A stretch of 64,000 bases of DNA from positions 30,239 through 94,238 of the forward strand of contig JAKSDQ010000264.1 of NCBI GenBank assembly GCA_022360015.1. Direction: 5' to 3'. Positions within the stretch are counted from its first letter, which is position 1. Every line of letters begins with the position of its first letter. Both the position numbers and the translations under genes were made by a program. Source of the DNA: Cytophagales bacterium. GTDB lineage: Bacteria; Bacteroidota; Bacteroidia; Cytophagales; Cyclobacteriaceae. Positions 38,513 through 48,094 of this stretch are shown piece by piece. The notes under the pieces are model-generated. The model was not told the origin of the DNA. It saw only the letters and a list, made by a program, of their open reading frames with translations, and ran no database searches.

Positions 38513-40214
38513 ATATTTTTTCTATTGATGATTTAAATTCAGTGAAAAATTTTTTATTAATTTTTTTATCAGTTTCTATTTCAAGTACTTTTGGCTGATT
38601 GCCATCTTCAAAGAATCCCTTTAAATGTTTTTGCAAAGATGAAAAATCGTCACAGTAACGATATTCAATGTGAAATTCATCACATAAATACCTGGCTTTC
38701 AGGGGTTGACGTGTCTCAAAGAATTCTTCTAGTTCAGGCTGCCGGTCAGGCCCTTTGATTAAGCCAAAAATACCTCCTGCGTGGTTATTTAAAATAATCA
38801 CTCTCAGATTGGAAGGGAGGTAATTATTCCAAAAAGCATTCCTGTCATAAAAAAAAGCCATATCACCGGTAACGAGGGTCACTATTTTATCCGTCCCCAG
38901 GGCACACCCCACTGCCACACTAACGCTCCCATCGATACCACTGGTTCCCCGGTTGGCAAAGACTTCCACCCCCTTACCACGAACCCCTAAATAGTTGGCA
39001 TACCTCACCGGCATACTATTGGCCAAATGTAAAATTGAAGTTTCAGGAATTACCTCGAGTACGGATCTAACCGCGGCAAATTCAGATAAAGTATGGCCGG
39101 GGAAATGACGGCCCCAGGACTGCGCAACCATTTGATCCGCATTTTTCCATTGCTTCAGATAGCTTTCTTGTTCTACCATAGCGGGCCCGGATGAGGTGTA
39201 CCATGCTTTGAAAAACTCAGCGGGAGTAGTTCTGTAAACATCCGTTAGTGATTGAAAAGTATCAGCGACTTCACCACCGGGCTGAATATGCCAGTGCCTG
39301 GCAGGGCGGTATTTCCTGAGGTATAATTTTAGCTGTTTGGAAATAACTGATTGGCCGAAAGTTATTAAGAGTTCCGGTGCCAGTTGTGATAATAATGTTT
39401 GTTCTTTTATCCCCAGGAACGCGTCCTGATGTATGATGGCATTTTCTAATGATTGACAATTACTAATGACATCGGCGACTACCGGAATGTGGTGGCTGAT
39501 GGTAAATGATTCCAGAAAAGACAATAGTGACGCATCTGCCCTGCCCTGCCCTGCCACTATCAATGTTTTTTTGAAGGTTTTGAGTTTTTGCTGCAGGATG
39601 TTCTTCATTTCATCCGGTAATCCAACTGCCGGATAGTGCTGATCTATCACCCTTATTTCTTGATTGTAGGTTAGTTTTTCATTGGTTTCGGGATAAAAAG
39701 GTTCCCGTACAGGCACGTTGATATGCACCGGCCCGGGAGGGAAAGATTGACTCAGATTAATGGCCTCGTTGATCACCCTGTTGATATACCAATGGGCATC
39801 TGCATGGTTGTATGCTACAGGTAAATGGTAGCTTTTCTTCACATGATTGCCATAGATGTCAGGTTGTCGAATGGTTTGCCCGTCCAGTTGGTCTATCCAC
39901 TCCGGTGGCCGGTCGGCCGTAAGGAGCAATAAAGGCACCTGTTGATAAAATGCCTCTGCCACCGCCGGGCCATAATTGAGGGCAGCAGAGCCGGAGGTAC
40001 AAACCAAAACAGTGGGTTTTTCAGACATTTGTGCCATGCCAAGAGCTATAAAAGCTGCCGAACGCTCATCACTTACGGTTTTGACGTCAATAGCGGGGTG
40101 CCTGGAAAAAGACAAGGTAAGCGGGGCACACCGGGAACCGGGAGACAGTATCGCATTTAACACCTTTTTTCTGGCGCAAATCTCTGCAATATCAACTATG
40201 GGTTGTAAAATCAT
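38502..40214 (-). CDS. menD: SEPHCHC synthase (2-succinyl-5-enolpyruvyl-6-hydroxy-3-cyclohexene-1-carboxylate synthase)
   Basis: A 570-residue thiamine-diphosphate enzyme joining isochorismate and 2-oxoglutarate. N-terminal [14 protein letters not shown] (about 24-37), [25 protein letters not shown] and [11 protein letters not shown] are MenD signatures. The ThDP/Mg site is [15 protein letters not shown], with NNHAGGIFG following. Second in the men gene order, 127 bp after the isochorismate synthase gene. All active-site motifs are intact. Confidence 0.95.
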   Translation of the reverse strand: MILQPIVDIAEICARKKVLNAILSPGSRCAPLTLSFSRHPAIDVKTVSDERSAAFIALGMAQMSEKPTVLVCTSGSAALNYGPAVAEAFYQQVPLLLLTADRPPEWIDQLDGQTIRQPDIYGNHVKKSYHLPVAYNHADAHWYINRVINEAINLSQSFPPGPVHINVPVREPFYPETNEKLTYNQEIRVIDQHYPAVGLPDEMKNILQQKLKTFKKTLIVAGQGRADASLLSFLESFTISHHIPVVADVISNCQSLENAIIHQDAFLGIKEQTLLSQLAPELLITFGQSVISKQLKLYLRKYRPARHWHIQPGGEVADTFQSLTDVYRTTPAEFFKAWYTSSGPAMVEQESYLKQWKNADQMVAQSWGRHFPGHTLSEFAAVRSVLEVIPETSILHLANSMPVRYANYLGVRGKGVEVFANRGTSGIDGSVSVAVGCALGTDKIVTLVTGDMAFFYDRNAFWNNYLPSNLRVIILNNHAGGIFGLIKGPDRQPELEEFFETRQPLKARYLCDEFHIEYRYCDDFSSLQKHLKGFFEDGNQPKVLEIETDKKINKKFFTEFKSSIEKIYGN

Positions 40215-40341
40215 GGAGTGCCTGTATAAAGCCTCGTAAAAATATAAAACAATTTTCAGGATTTAGAATGAGAAAAAGACTTTGTTCAGGAACAATGCGC
40301 CAATACATCATGTCAATGGTATAAGCGTTAACATGTCACCT

Positions 40342-41583
40342 TCAATGCAATACTTTACGCATTGTCTGGCATTTAAGATTGGTTTCTTCCCACTCCTTTT
40401 CAACATCAGAAATTGCCGTAACACCTGCCCCGGCATAAAGTATTGCTTCTTTGCCAAATAATTGCATGCACCGGATATTTACAAACAAATGAGTTTCCTC
40501 AAACATATTGACCGGCCCCAAAAAACCACTGAAAAAAGACCTGTCGAAATTTTCATGAGCCAGCAGAAACTGCGTGGCCGGCGCTTTCGGCATGCCACAC
40601 ACCGCAGATGTAGGATGCAACAGTCCAAGCATTACCGTGGCCAGTTGCGGAAAATTAGTAGCAATGGTATCTACCACAAAATCGGTTTTTAAATGGGCCA
40701 GTTTGCCTGCACGGGCAGTTCTGGGCCCATATTCCTGATATTCCCTCAGCCTGATTTTTTTGAAGCAATCGATAATGTACCGGCTTACCATCGCTTGCTC
40801 TTCGATCTCCTTCTGTCGCCACGCTACTTCCATCAGATCGGTATCATCATCGATTTTCTGAGTACCTGCCAGGGAGACGGTACTAAATTGTTTTGCCTTA
40901 TTAAAACTTATCAGCTCTTCCGGGGTGGCCCCCATCCAAGTGCCGATACCAGGAACAGAAACCACTGAAACAAGCGCATTAGGATAAAGCTGGCATGCCT
41001 TTTCAAAAGCCGCTACCAAATCAAAGCTATCGTCCAGCGTTATCTTTTCCATACGTGCGGGCACAACTTTTGTAAATACTCCCTGGTTGATCGCCTCTAT
41101 CGCGCTGTTTACTGTATCGATATAATGTGCCTTACTACTTGAATCGCTCGGTGATGAGGGATTTACATGATAAGGAGTTTTAGGAAGAACCGGTTGCATA
41201 AAGCTTTCGCCCAGGCTTGCTAACAACTTTTCCAAATCCGGACGGCCATGCACCGAACTATCTAAATAAGGGGCTATGGCCAAATGCTTGTTGCGGGTGC
41301 TGTAATAAAAATGATTGTTGATGAAAATACTTTGGACACCATTTTTATTGGAGAAAGGGCTTAAAATAAAGCCATCATTTAACTCCTCGAGATCGGCTTT
41401 TACATAATTAACCTCACCGGTCAGATCCAGAATCAGGTGTTTTTCCAGTTGCCTGGGCTGGCGCCATAGCGCAATAGATAAACTATTATGAAGTGCAAAA
41501 TCAAAAAACTTTACGATTGTTTTATGGCTTTTACCATTAATCAGGTGTTGTTTTATTACTTCCCACTCCTTTAAATGCTCCAT
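40342..41583 (-). CDS. menF: Isochorismate synthase
   Basis: A 413-residue chorismate-utilising enzyme. The C-terminal catalytic half shows VVPARMEKITL, WMGATPEELISF, FSTVSLAGTQK, ATVMLGLLHPTSAVCGMPK and SGFLGPVNMFEETHLFVNIRCMQ, as in MenF/EntC/DhbC. The men neighbours support menaquinone over siderophore synthesis. First of the pathway enzymes and overlapped only by a 3-bp gap with the hotdog thioesterase upstream, which is probably the first gene of the operon. Confidence 0.92.
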   Translation of the reverse strand: MEHLKEWEVIKQHLINGKSHKTIVKFFDFALHNSLSIALWRQPRQLEKHLILDLTGEVNYVKADLEELNDGFILSPFSNKNGVQSIFINNHFYYSTRNKHLAIAPYLDSSVHGRPDLEKLLASLGESFMQPVLPKTPYHVNPSSPSDSSSKAHYIDTVNSAIEAINQGVFTKVVPARMEKITLDDSFDLVAAFEKACQLYPNALVSVVSVPGIGTWMGATPEELISFNKAKQFSTVSLAGTQKIDDDTDLMEVAWRQKEIEEQAMVSRYIIDCFKKIRLREYQEYGPRTARAGKLAHLKTDFVVDTIATNFPQLATVMLGLLHPTSAVCGMPKAPATQFLLAHENFDRSFFSGFLGPVNMFEETHLFVNIRCMQLFGKEAILYAGAGVTAISDVEKEWEETNLKCQTMRKVLH

Positions 41584-41586
41584 ACC

Positions 41587-42006
41587 CTATTTTTTATCTA
41601 AAATTGCCATGGTAATCCGGCTGATGCATATGAGTTGATCTTTACTGTTTTCAATTTTGATCTCCCATACGTGCGTGGATTTACCGAGATGAACCGGCCT
41701 GGCTGTTCCGTATACATAACCCTCTTTTACTGCCCTGAGGTGATTGGCATTAATTTCCAGGCCTACGCAGAACCGTTTTGTGCCATCCACCATACATGAC
41801 GAAGCTACACTTCCCAGTGTTTCCGCCAGTGTTACGGAAGCCCCTCCGTGTAACAATCCAAAAGGCTGATGTGTTCGGTGATCAACAGGCATTTTGGCGC
41901 TAATAAATGCTTCTCCTATCGCAGTAAATTCAATACCCAAATGCTCCATCATTGTATTTTTATTCAAAGCATTTAGTTGTTCTACAGTAATATTCGGGTT
42001 TATCAT
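41587..42006 (-). CDS. Hotdog-fold thioesterase, probable DHNA-CoA thioesterase
   Basis: A 139-residue PaaI-like hotdog protein. The motif HQPFGLLHGGASVTLAETLGSVAS carries the helix-start Gly/Glu arrangement of the acyl-CoA thioesterase 4HBT family. Its position at the head of the men cluster, 3 bp from menF, points to hydrolysis of 1,4-dihydroxy-2-naphthoyl-CoA (the MenI step). That role comes from context; the fold itself is clear. It is divergent from the phosphatase gene with only about 60 bp between coding starts. Confidence 0.8.
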   Translation of the reverse strand: MINPNITVEQLNALNKNTMMEHLGIEFTAIGEAFISAKMPVDHRTHQPFGLLHGGASVTLAETLGSVASSCMVDGTKRFCVGLEINANHLRAVKEGYVYGTARPVHLGKSTHVWEIKIENSKDQLICISRITMAILDKK

Positions 42007-42066
42007 ATGTGTTTAATCTAAAAAAAGTTTATTTTGCGCCCAAATTCGCACAAATGTAAATTAAAA

Positions 42067-42693
42067 TTGAAAAGCAAAAAAATATATTTGATTAGGCACG
42101 GCCAAACCGATTACAACAAACGGGGCATGGTACAGGGCAGTGGCATCGATGCGCCGCTGAATGAAACCGGTTATCAACAAGCTACGGCTTTTTTTAAGGC
42201 CTACAGGGATATCTCTTTTGATAAAATTTACATTTCCACCTTGCAACGTACCCTGCAATCGGTACAGTCTTTCCTCGATCTCGGTATTCCTTATGAAAGA
42301 TTAAGCGGGTTAAATGAAATTAACTGGGGTGAAAAAGAAGGAATGCCCCTCTCTGAGAAAGACCATGACTATTATCTGAAAGTAACTTCTGCCTGGGAAA
42401 GCGGTCAGGTTGACTTGGGTATTGCCGGTGGCGAAAGCCCTTTGGATGTGCAAAGCCGGCAGAAGGTAGCCCTGAAGCATATTATAACCCAAACCGATGA
42501 AAAAACCATTCTTATTTGCATGCACGGCAGGGCGATGAGAATACTTTTGTGCGAATTGTTGAATTACCACCTCAGATACATGGACACTTTCCCCCATACT
42601 AACCTCGGGCTCTATAAAATCAATTATTCCGGCAAGCGGTTCTCTATTGAATGGACAAATGATACAAGGCATTTGAATGGCTTTACAACTTAG
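42067..42693 (+). CDS. Histidine phosphatase family protein
   Basis: A phosphoglycerate-mutase-like protein of about 208 residues. The phosphohistidine motif is IYLIRHGQTDYNKRG right at the N-terminus, ISTLQRTLQSVQ follows, the acid Glu is in LNEINWGEKEG, and the second His is in ILICMHGRAMRILL. No ATG precedes the motif in frame. TTG at 42067 (MKSKKIYLIRHG) gives the usual spacing; a longer TTG start at 42034 is less likely. Substrate unknown. Its stop overlaps that of the convergent nitrilase gene (shared TTAG, 42690-42693). Confidence 0.85.
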   Translation: MKSKKIYLIRHGQTDYNKRGMVQGSGIDAPLNETGYQQATAFFKAYRDISFDKIYISTLQRTLQSVQSFLDLGIPYERLSGLNEINWGEKEGMPLSEKDHDYYLKVTSAWESGQVDLGIAGGESPLDVQSRQKVALKHIITQTDEKTILICMHGRAMRILLCELLNYHLRYMDTFPHTNLGLYKINYSGKRFSIEWTNDTRHLNGFTT

Positions 42694-43625
42694 CCGGATC
42701 CATCGACCGTTTCAGGCTGATGGGTGACAGATAGTTGAAATACATCATGTCTTGCGTAGTGCCCCGTTACATCAAAATCCATTTTACTTTTATAAAGATC
42801 ACGCATATCCAGATCGGCATAGAGAATGCCCTCCTTATTCCATAGCGGGCCTGCGAGTGTTTTTCCCTCCGGGTCAATAATCACACTGCCGCCTTTTGAC
42901 ATGATCTCCGGCTGATTCTGCAGTTCGCCAATGACGGGCAAATCTTCAGGATACATATTCCTGGTTACAAATTGATTGCAGCTTAAAACAAAACACCTGC
43001 CCTCTGCAGCAACATGCCGCATGGTGGCCTGCCATAGATCCCTATGGTCTGCAGTAGGTGCCAGATAAACCTGAACCCCTTTCCTGTACATCGACATTCT
43101 CGCCAGGGGCATATAGTTCTCCCAGCAAATAAGCCCTCCTAATACCCCGAAATCGGTTTTTACCGTACTCAAAGTACTACCATCCCCTTCACCCCATATA
43201 ATTCTTTCTGCAGCAGTGGGTTTCAGTTTTCTGTGTTTTGCCATTAATTCACCCTCAGGGGAAAAATAAAGTAAGGTGCAATATAATGTTCCTCCTTGTA
43301 AGGCCTTTTCAATCACACCGATGGCCAGGTATATTTTGTGTTTCCGCGCAATGGCGCCAAGATATTCCATATCCTTGCCAGGAATTTCCAAAGCGTTTTC
43401 CCAATACCTGAGCCACAATGCTTTGCCTTCATCGGTCCGGCTTCCTACCACCGTTCCAAAAGTAAATCCCCTGGGATAGGCCGGAATAAAAGCCTCCGGA
43501 AACAAAACCAGGCGTGCCCCGGTGCCGGCAGCTTCCTCCACCAGCATAGCCGTTTTTTCCAGGGTCTTTCGGAGATTAAAGAGAATAGGGGCCGCCTGGA
43601 CTACTGCTACCTTAACTGTCTTCAT
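42690..43625 (-). CDS. Nitrilase-type carbon-nitrogen hydrolase
   Basis: A 311-residue nitrilase-superfamily enzyme. The Glu-Lys-Cys triad is visible: Glu in LVLFPEAFIPAYPRG, Lys in KHRKLKPTAAERIIWGEGDG, Cys in LGGLICWENYMPLARM. The latter two motifs are those of true nitrilases (branch 1) more than of amidases. It probably converts a nitrile to an acid and ammonia in the cytosol. It is 12 bp downstream of a lipoprotein gene with which it may be transcribed, and its stop overlaps the convergent phosphatase gene. Confidence 0.88.
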   Translation of the reverse strand: MKTVKVAVVQAAPILFNLRKTLEKTAMLVEEAAGTGARLVLFPEAFIPAYPRGFTFGTVVGSRTDEGKALWLRYWENALEIPGKDMEYLGAIARKHKIYLAIGVIEKALQGGTLYCTLLYFSPEGELMAKHRKLKPTAAERIIWGEGDGSTLSTVKTDFGVLGGLICWENYMPLARMSMYRKGVQVYLAPTADHRDLWQATMRHVAAEGRCFVLSCNQFVTRNMYPEDLPVIGELQNQPEIMSKGGSVIIDPEGKTLAGPLWNKEGILYADLDMRDLYKSKMDFDVTGHYARHDVFQLSVTHQPETVDGSG

Positions 43626-43637
43626 AATATCCGGGTA

Positions 43638-44462
43638 TCAGGCGTCAGCTTTCAATGAATCAATCTCAGCGTTTTCAGGCATAGCAAACAGGGATGGAGC
43701 CGGTGTGTTTTCTTCAAAAACCACATGCTCGAACCTGGCTTCATAACGCTGTTCACCAATTTCACCGGCTGCATACTTGTATCCTTTTATGAGTTTTGGC
43801 ACCAACAATCCCCCGGCATTTTGCCACTCATGGTAAATGATGGCATTATAGTTTTCGTTGGACTCACCTGAAAAATAGGTTACCGTATAAAGTAAAAGAT
43901 ACAATTGATGTGTTTCCTGATCAAAGTGGGCTATATAATAATCGCCAGAAGCATCACCTACTCCTTCATCAAATGATATTTTCACCACGTCATAAACTTT
44001 TTCATCTATTTCCCTGTCAGGCAGCACCTCATATTTGATACCAGGATCGGCCAATACAAAAGGGAGAGCGAAAAAGTAAAAGTTTAAATTATGGTAAAAC
44101 CTGGGGGAGCCTCCACCCATTGCGGCCTTATTGGGCGTAATCCAAACATTTTTGCTGTCATAGCCAATTTTGTAGTCTGGCAAGGTGAGCAGCACCTTCC
44201 GGGAGTGTAAATCTGTCACCAGTTGTTCGGTAGTCCCTCGTTTCATTAAAACATAGCTAAGCTGGCCGTATTTTTTCCATAAATCAATTCCGCCATGGGC
44301 TTTGAGCCCAGCTAACAGTTCATCAGGTATATGTTCATACTTCGCTGCATTTTCCGGTTTTTCTCCAGTGGTTTCAGTGACAACGGTGTCTTTGTTTTGC
44401 GTTTGACAGCCTATGTTGCCTATAATCAACATCATAGAAAGTCCGATAATATTTTTTTTCAT
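43638..44462 (-). CDS. Lipoprotein, DUF6503-like
   Basis: A lipoprotein of 274 residues starting MKKNIIGLSMMLIIGNIGC, with lipobox Cys19. An upstream ATG at 44495 would add 11 residues before the signal peptide and is less likely. The body (KAHGGIDLWKKYGQLSYVL; FDQETHQLYLLLYTVTYFSG; YNAIIYHEWQNAGGLLVPK) resembles the outer-membrane-lipoprotein-sorting-like beta fold of DUF6503 proteins. Function unknown. The family name is from memory. Confidence 0.7.
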   Translation of the reverse strand: MKKNIIGLSMMLIIGNIGCQTQNKDTVVTETTGEKPENAAKYEHIPDELLAGLKAHGGIDLWKKYGQLSYVLMKRGTTEQLVTDLHSRKVLLTLPDYKIGYDSKNVWITPNKAAMGGGSPRFYHNLNFYFFALPFVLADPGIKYEVLPDREIDEKVYDVVKISFDEGVGDASGDYYIAHFDQETHQLYLLLYTVTYFSGESNENYNAIIYHEWQNAGGLLVPKLIKGYKYAAGEIGEQRYEARFEHVVFEENTPAPSLFAMPENAEIDSLKADA

Positions 44463-44635
44463 TTCCAGGTGATTAATGTTTAATTTAAATTTCAATCAAA
44501 GTAAACGAACTATGCAAGACTTTGTACTTCAATTACCGGTTATTTCATCAATTAGTCAATGTCGCGACAAAAGAAATTGGCATCATAGTTGAACATTGGT
44601 TGCCTGGATAGTTTTTTTATACTGAAGCTAAAAAC

Positions 44636-45169
44636 ATGAAGAATTTCACACTTTATTTAATCCTGCTTGCCGTTACCGCCTCCTGTACGCCTCAGTTGGT
44701 TCCGTATTCCGAAAGGCTGCAAAGGGAAACAGGGCTGGATCAGGATCAGTTGAGGCAGGTTCAGTTTTACAACTCCCACAGGATTGTGCTATTCCGGGAA
44801 TTGGGTAAAAGTACCAGTGAGATCGTTTCCGGAGAAATAAAAATTATCGATGGTAAGCAAATAGAACAAATTGTGATCAACCCGCTTACGCCTGGGGTAT
44901 TGGTAGACTCTTCCGATGGCAAGCGTTTTGGTATTAGTTTTGAACAAGGCCCGGACAGGTATCTTGTTTTTGGATTAAACCCCGGAAAAGCTGGCACTTA
45001 CACGATTTTCGCCAGGGACTGGAAAAATAATACCGCAACCATTGACTATGACGGCAAGGAGTTCAAACTTGCTGCCCGGAGTTCCGAGTCAATGCTGTTG
45101 GTAAATCTCAAAAAGCTGAATCAATTCAAAGTGCACAGCAGGACCGTGTCGGGTAGGTCTGTCAATTAA
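44636..45169 (+). CDS. Hypothetical lipoprotein
   Basis: A 177-residue protein with signal peptide MKNFTLYLILLAVTAS and lipobox ASC (Cys17). The rest is beta-rich (IVINPLTPGVLVDSSDGKRF; YLVFGLNPGKAGTYTIFARD) and ends with a basic tail. I recognise no family. It stands alone on the plus strand; palindromic repeat copy 2 follows 41 bp later. Confidence 0.65.
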   Translation: MKNFTLYLILLAVTASCTPQLVPYSERLQRETGLDQDQLRQVQFYNSHRIVLFRELGKSTSEIVSGEIKIIDGKQIEQIVINPLTPGVLVDSSDGKRFGISFEQGPDRYLVFGLNPGKAGTYTIFARDWKNNTATIDYDGKEFKLAARSSESMLLVNLKKLNQFKVHSRTVSGRSVN

Positions 45170-45210
45170 ATGAGTACAAGGCTGGATGAGCCAAAAACAA
45201 CCCTTAACTT

Positions 45211-45331
45211 AGTGCCTTTGTGCCTCCGTGTCTTTGTGGTGAAAAATGGTGAACCACAAAGACACCAAGGCACGAAGAGACACCAAGAATTTTGTCGAAA
45301 ACGTGGTGCAACAGCCACGGGACGCTTGCGC
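45211..45331. repeat. Interspersed palindromic repeat, copy 2, with side module
   Basis: The palindromic core (45211-45284) has GTGCCTCCGTGTCTTTGTGG on the left and CCACAAAGACACCAAGGCAC on the right around AAAAATGGTGAA. It is followed by the side module AAGAATTTTGT...GTGGTGCAACAGCCAC...GGGACGCTTGCGC (45285-45331). It lies between convergent genes ending at 45169 and 45354. Confidence 0.88.
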
Positions 45332-45353
45332 TATTTTAAGGCACTAAGTTTTG

Positions 45354-46805
45354 TTAGACTCCGAGAGACCAGCCCTCTCTGTATTCCCTGCTTACAAATT
45401 CATTGGCAAGGTCGAGGTTTGTGATTTTCATAGCCTTACCGTTCCACTCCAATTGCTTACGGCCAGGGTATTCCCAAGGATTCCAGTCGGTAGGTTTTTT
45501 TCCTTCTTTCAAAACCCTGTGGTTATAGCTTCTCACAGCGAGGTTACCCATCAATATGATTTCGGTCAGAGGTCCGGCAATATCGAAGTTAGAAACCGGC
45601 TTTTCACCACCTTTACAGGCATTAACCCAGCTTTGGTAATGTCCCTCCTCAATTCGGCGATACTTTGGCTTTGGGGGCTTAAAGTCTTTCATCTTACTGG
45701 TTGGCAGTAGCCTTGGGTTGTCACCGTAAGTGTCACACATCAATTTACCTTCGGTACCTTCAAAAATGACTCCACCATTCCAATCCCCCATTTGTTCATC
45801 ATTGCCTAACTCATCGGGACGTTCAGGTCTGATTCCGCCATCGTACCATGCCAGTTTTACCGGAGGCATTCCTTTCCTTGCCGGAAAGTCAAAATGAATT
45901 TTTGTGGAAGGCGGTATGCTGTCACCATAATTGGCAAGGACAAAATCACGCTCATAAACCGCCGTAACGCTGGCTTCTACCGATGTAGGATAACCCAATT
46001 TAAGGGCTCGGAATACCACATCCACGATATGACAGGCCATGTCCCCCAACGCACCGGTACCATAGTCCCACCATCCTCTCCATTTAAATGGCAGGTAGTC
46101 CGGGTGATAATTCCTGAACTTAGCCGGCCCTAACCAAAGATCCCAGTCCAGTGTATCAGGTACTTTGTGATCACCGGCAGGCGTGGCAACACCTTGAGGC
46201 CATATAGGCCGGTTGGTCCAGCAATGCACCTTGGTAATATCACCGATCACTCCGGACTCAATCCATTCTACAGTCTTCCAGGTTCCTTCCCCGGAAGCCC
46301 CCTGGTTACCCATCTGCGTAACTAATTTATACTTTTTGGCCGTTTCCCTCAGCATTCTCGCCTCGTATACATTGTGGGTCAAAGGTTTTTCCACATAAAC
46401 GTGTTTGCCCAGGTGCATGGCGGCCATAGCTGCGACAGCATGTGTATGATCCGGGGTAGCGATCGCTACCGCGTCAATGTCTTTTTGTTTCTCCAGCATT
46501 ACCCTGAAATCCCGGTATCTGACCGCTTTATTGTACTTTTCAAATGTTTTTGCCGCCCTGGCATCGTCAACATCACAAAGAGCCACTATATTTTCAGTGC
46601 CCTCATTATAAACACCTTCCAGGACACCCCAGCCTCTGCCACCGACACCTATACCTGCAATGTTCAACTTGTCACTCGGTGCTACGTACCCTTCTCCGCC
46701 GAGCACATAGCGGGGTACAACCATAAAGCCGGCACCGGCCAGTGAAAAATCCCGGATAAATCTACGCCTGTTTACCGGGGATGGTTTATTAGAGTTTGCT
46801 TTCAT
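45354..46805 (-). CDS. Tat-exported Gfo/Idh/MocA-family oxidoreductase
   Basis: A 483-residue NAD(P)-binding oxidoreductase with a twin-arginine signal at the N-terminus (NRRRFIRDFSLAGAGFMVVP), so it is folded before export. The Rossmann start is IAGIGVGGRGWGVLEG, then ALCDVDDARA and the signature VYVEKPLTHN; the substrate domain has WLGPAKFRNYHPDYLPFKWR and GDMACHIVD. This exported subgroup usually acts on sugars or inositols in the periplasm; the substrate is unknown here and no sugar genes adjoin it. Repeat copy 2 abuts its 3' end. Confidence 0.9.
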   Translation of the reverse strand: MKANSNKPSPVNRRRFIRDFSLAGAGFMVVPRYVLGGEGYVAPSDKLNIAGIGVGGRGWGVLEGVYNEGTENIVALCDVDDARAAKTFEKYNKAVRYRDFRVMLEKQKDIDAVAIATPDHTHAVAAMAAMHLGKHVYVEKPLTHNVYEARMLRETAKKYKLVTQMGNQGASGEGTWKTVEWIESGVIGDITKVHCWTNRPIWPQGVATPAGDHKVPDTLDWDLWLGPAKFRNYHPDYLPFKWRGWWDYGTGALGDMACHIVDVVFRALKLGYPTSVEASVTAVYERDFVLANYGDSIPPSTKIHFDFPARKGMPPVKLAWYDGGIRPERPDELGNDEQMGDWNGGVIFEGTEGKLMCDTYGDNPRLLPTSKMKDFKPPKPKYRRIEEGHYQSWVNACKGGEKPVSNFDIAGPLTEIILMGNLAVRSYNHRVLKEGKKPTDWNPWEYPGRKQLEWNGKAMKITNLDLANEFVSREYREGWSLGV

Positions 46806-46978
46806 ACCAAAAAAGTTAAATTAGGTTCTCACCGTGAAAATAAAACTTTTTTGATGAATAAAATAATTTCATTGCCAAGCACTATGGAACAAAATTTTTC
46901 AAGTAGGCAACATTAAATTAATCCACAAAACAACCAATAAGGCGCCAGCCCGTTTTTTATGATTGAAACTATGAAGTA

Positions 46979-48088
46979 ATGGGTGAAAATAATCATTCCC
47001 TGCTTTTTATCCCTGATATTACCGGTTTTACAAATTTTGTGAAGCAAACAGAGATAGAGCATAGCCAACATATTATATCAGAATTGCTGGAATTGATCAT
47101 TGATTCTAATATAATGGGTATGGAAGTGGCAGAAGTAGAAGGTGATGCGGTCTTGTTTTTCAAGCACAACTCTGTGCCAGAGCCGGATGAAATTATCAGA
47201 CAGGTCAAAAAAACATTCCTGGATTTCCATAACCACCTGAGATCCTATGAATCAAAAAGGATCTGCTCCTGTGGTGCTTGCAGTACTGCTATTAATTTGT
47301 CCCTTAAATTTATCATTCACATCGGTGAAATAGGTTTTACCTCGGTTAAAGACAAGAAAAAACCATTTGGCGCAGATCTGATCCTGGTGCACCGGTTGTT
47401 GAAAAACAATGTGCCTGAAAAGGAATACCTGCTTTTAACCGACTCCTTTCAATCAAATGGCTACCGGATCGGGTCGACAGGCAACGAAGCGTGGCTGGAG
47501 TACAAAGAAGGTACTGTGAGCTATGAGCACATGGGTGAAGTTGTGTATCACTATGCCCCCTTACAGCCATTACACCAATGGGTGGAAGATCCGCCGCCGC
47601 CCCCCCTTCAGAAAAAAGTGAAAAATCCAATCACCGATCGAATCTTCATTAAGATTCCGGTAGAAACGGTGTTTGAAAAATTAACCAATTTTAATTACAG
47701 GCTCGAATGGAACAAGGGGGTTGAAAAGCTCGAATATGAGAAGAACCGGGTCAACCGCATTGGTACCAGGCACCGCTGTGTCATTGGCCGCAATCAGATA
47801 CTGAATTTCGAAACAACCAGTAACCACTTCGGCGAGGGTAAAATGGTTTATGGGGAAAACATTCTCGATTTACCTGTCGCAAAACAAGCTGCCTTTTACT
47901 ATATTCTGGCAACTCAAAATGGAGGAACCATGGTATCGGCTGAGATCCATATTCATCCCAAACCTGTCATTGGATGGATCATGCTGCCGGTTTTAAAAAG
48001 CAAATTCCGAAAAAATATACGTACACTTTTAGTCCGGTTGAAAGAGGTTTGTGAAAAAACAAATCATCATATGATGGTGGGCGGCTAA
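46979..48088 (+). CDS. DUF2652 plus SRPBCC two-domain protein
   Basis: A 369-residue protein. Residues 1-195 form a DUF2652 domain, a nucleotide-cyclase-like fold (LLFIPDITGFTNFVKQTEIE; EVAEVEGDAVLFF). It lacks an obvious full set of cyclase metal and base residues, so catalytic activity is doubtful. After a Pro-rich linker (VEDPPPPPLQKKVKNP, about 201-216) comes an SRPBCC ligand-binding domain (DRIFIKIPVETVFEKLTNFN). The central segment contains a Cys pair (RICSCGACS). Role unknown; small-molecule sensing is a guess. Divergent from the Gfo/Idh gene; convergent with the cyclase-family gene, 6 bp apart. Confidence 0.75.
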   Translation: MGENNHSLLFIPDITGFTNFVKQTEIEHSQHIISELLELIIDSNIMGMEVAEVEGDAVLFFKHNSVPEPDEIIRQVKKTFLDFHNHLRSYESKRICSCGACSTAINLSLKFIIHIGEIGFTSVKDKKKPFGADLILVHRLLKNNVPEKEYLLLTDSFQSNGYRIGSTGNEAWLEYKEGTVSYEHMGEVVYHYAPLQPLHQWVEDPPPPPLQKKVKNPITDRIFIKIPVETVFEKLTNFNYRLEWNKGVEKLEYEKNRVNRIGTRHRCVIGRNQILNFETTSNHFGEGKMVYGENILDLPVAKQAAFYYILATQNGGTMVSAEIHIHPKPVIGWIMLPVLKSKFRKNIRTLLVRLKEVCEKTNHHMMVGG

Positions 48089-48094
48089 CGGAAA

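Noticed and set aside
45170..45424. ORF with a QRHQGTKRHQE-type sequence
   Set aside because: It is a translation of palindromic repeat copy 2; similar peptides arise from copies 4 and 5, so it is not a protein family.
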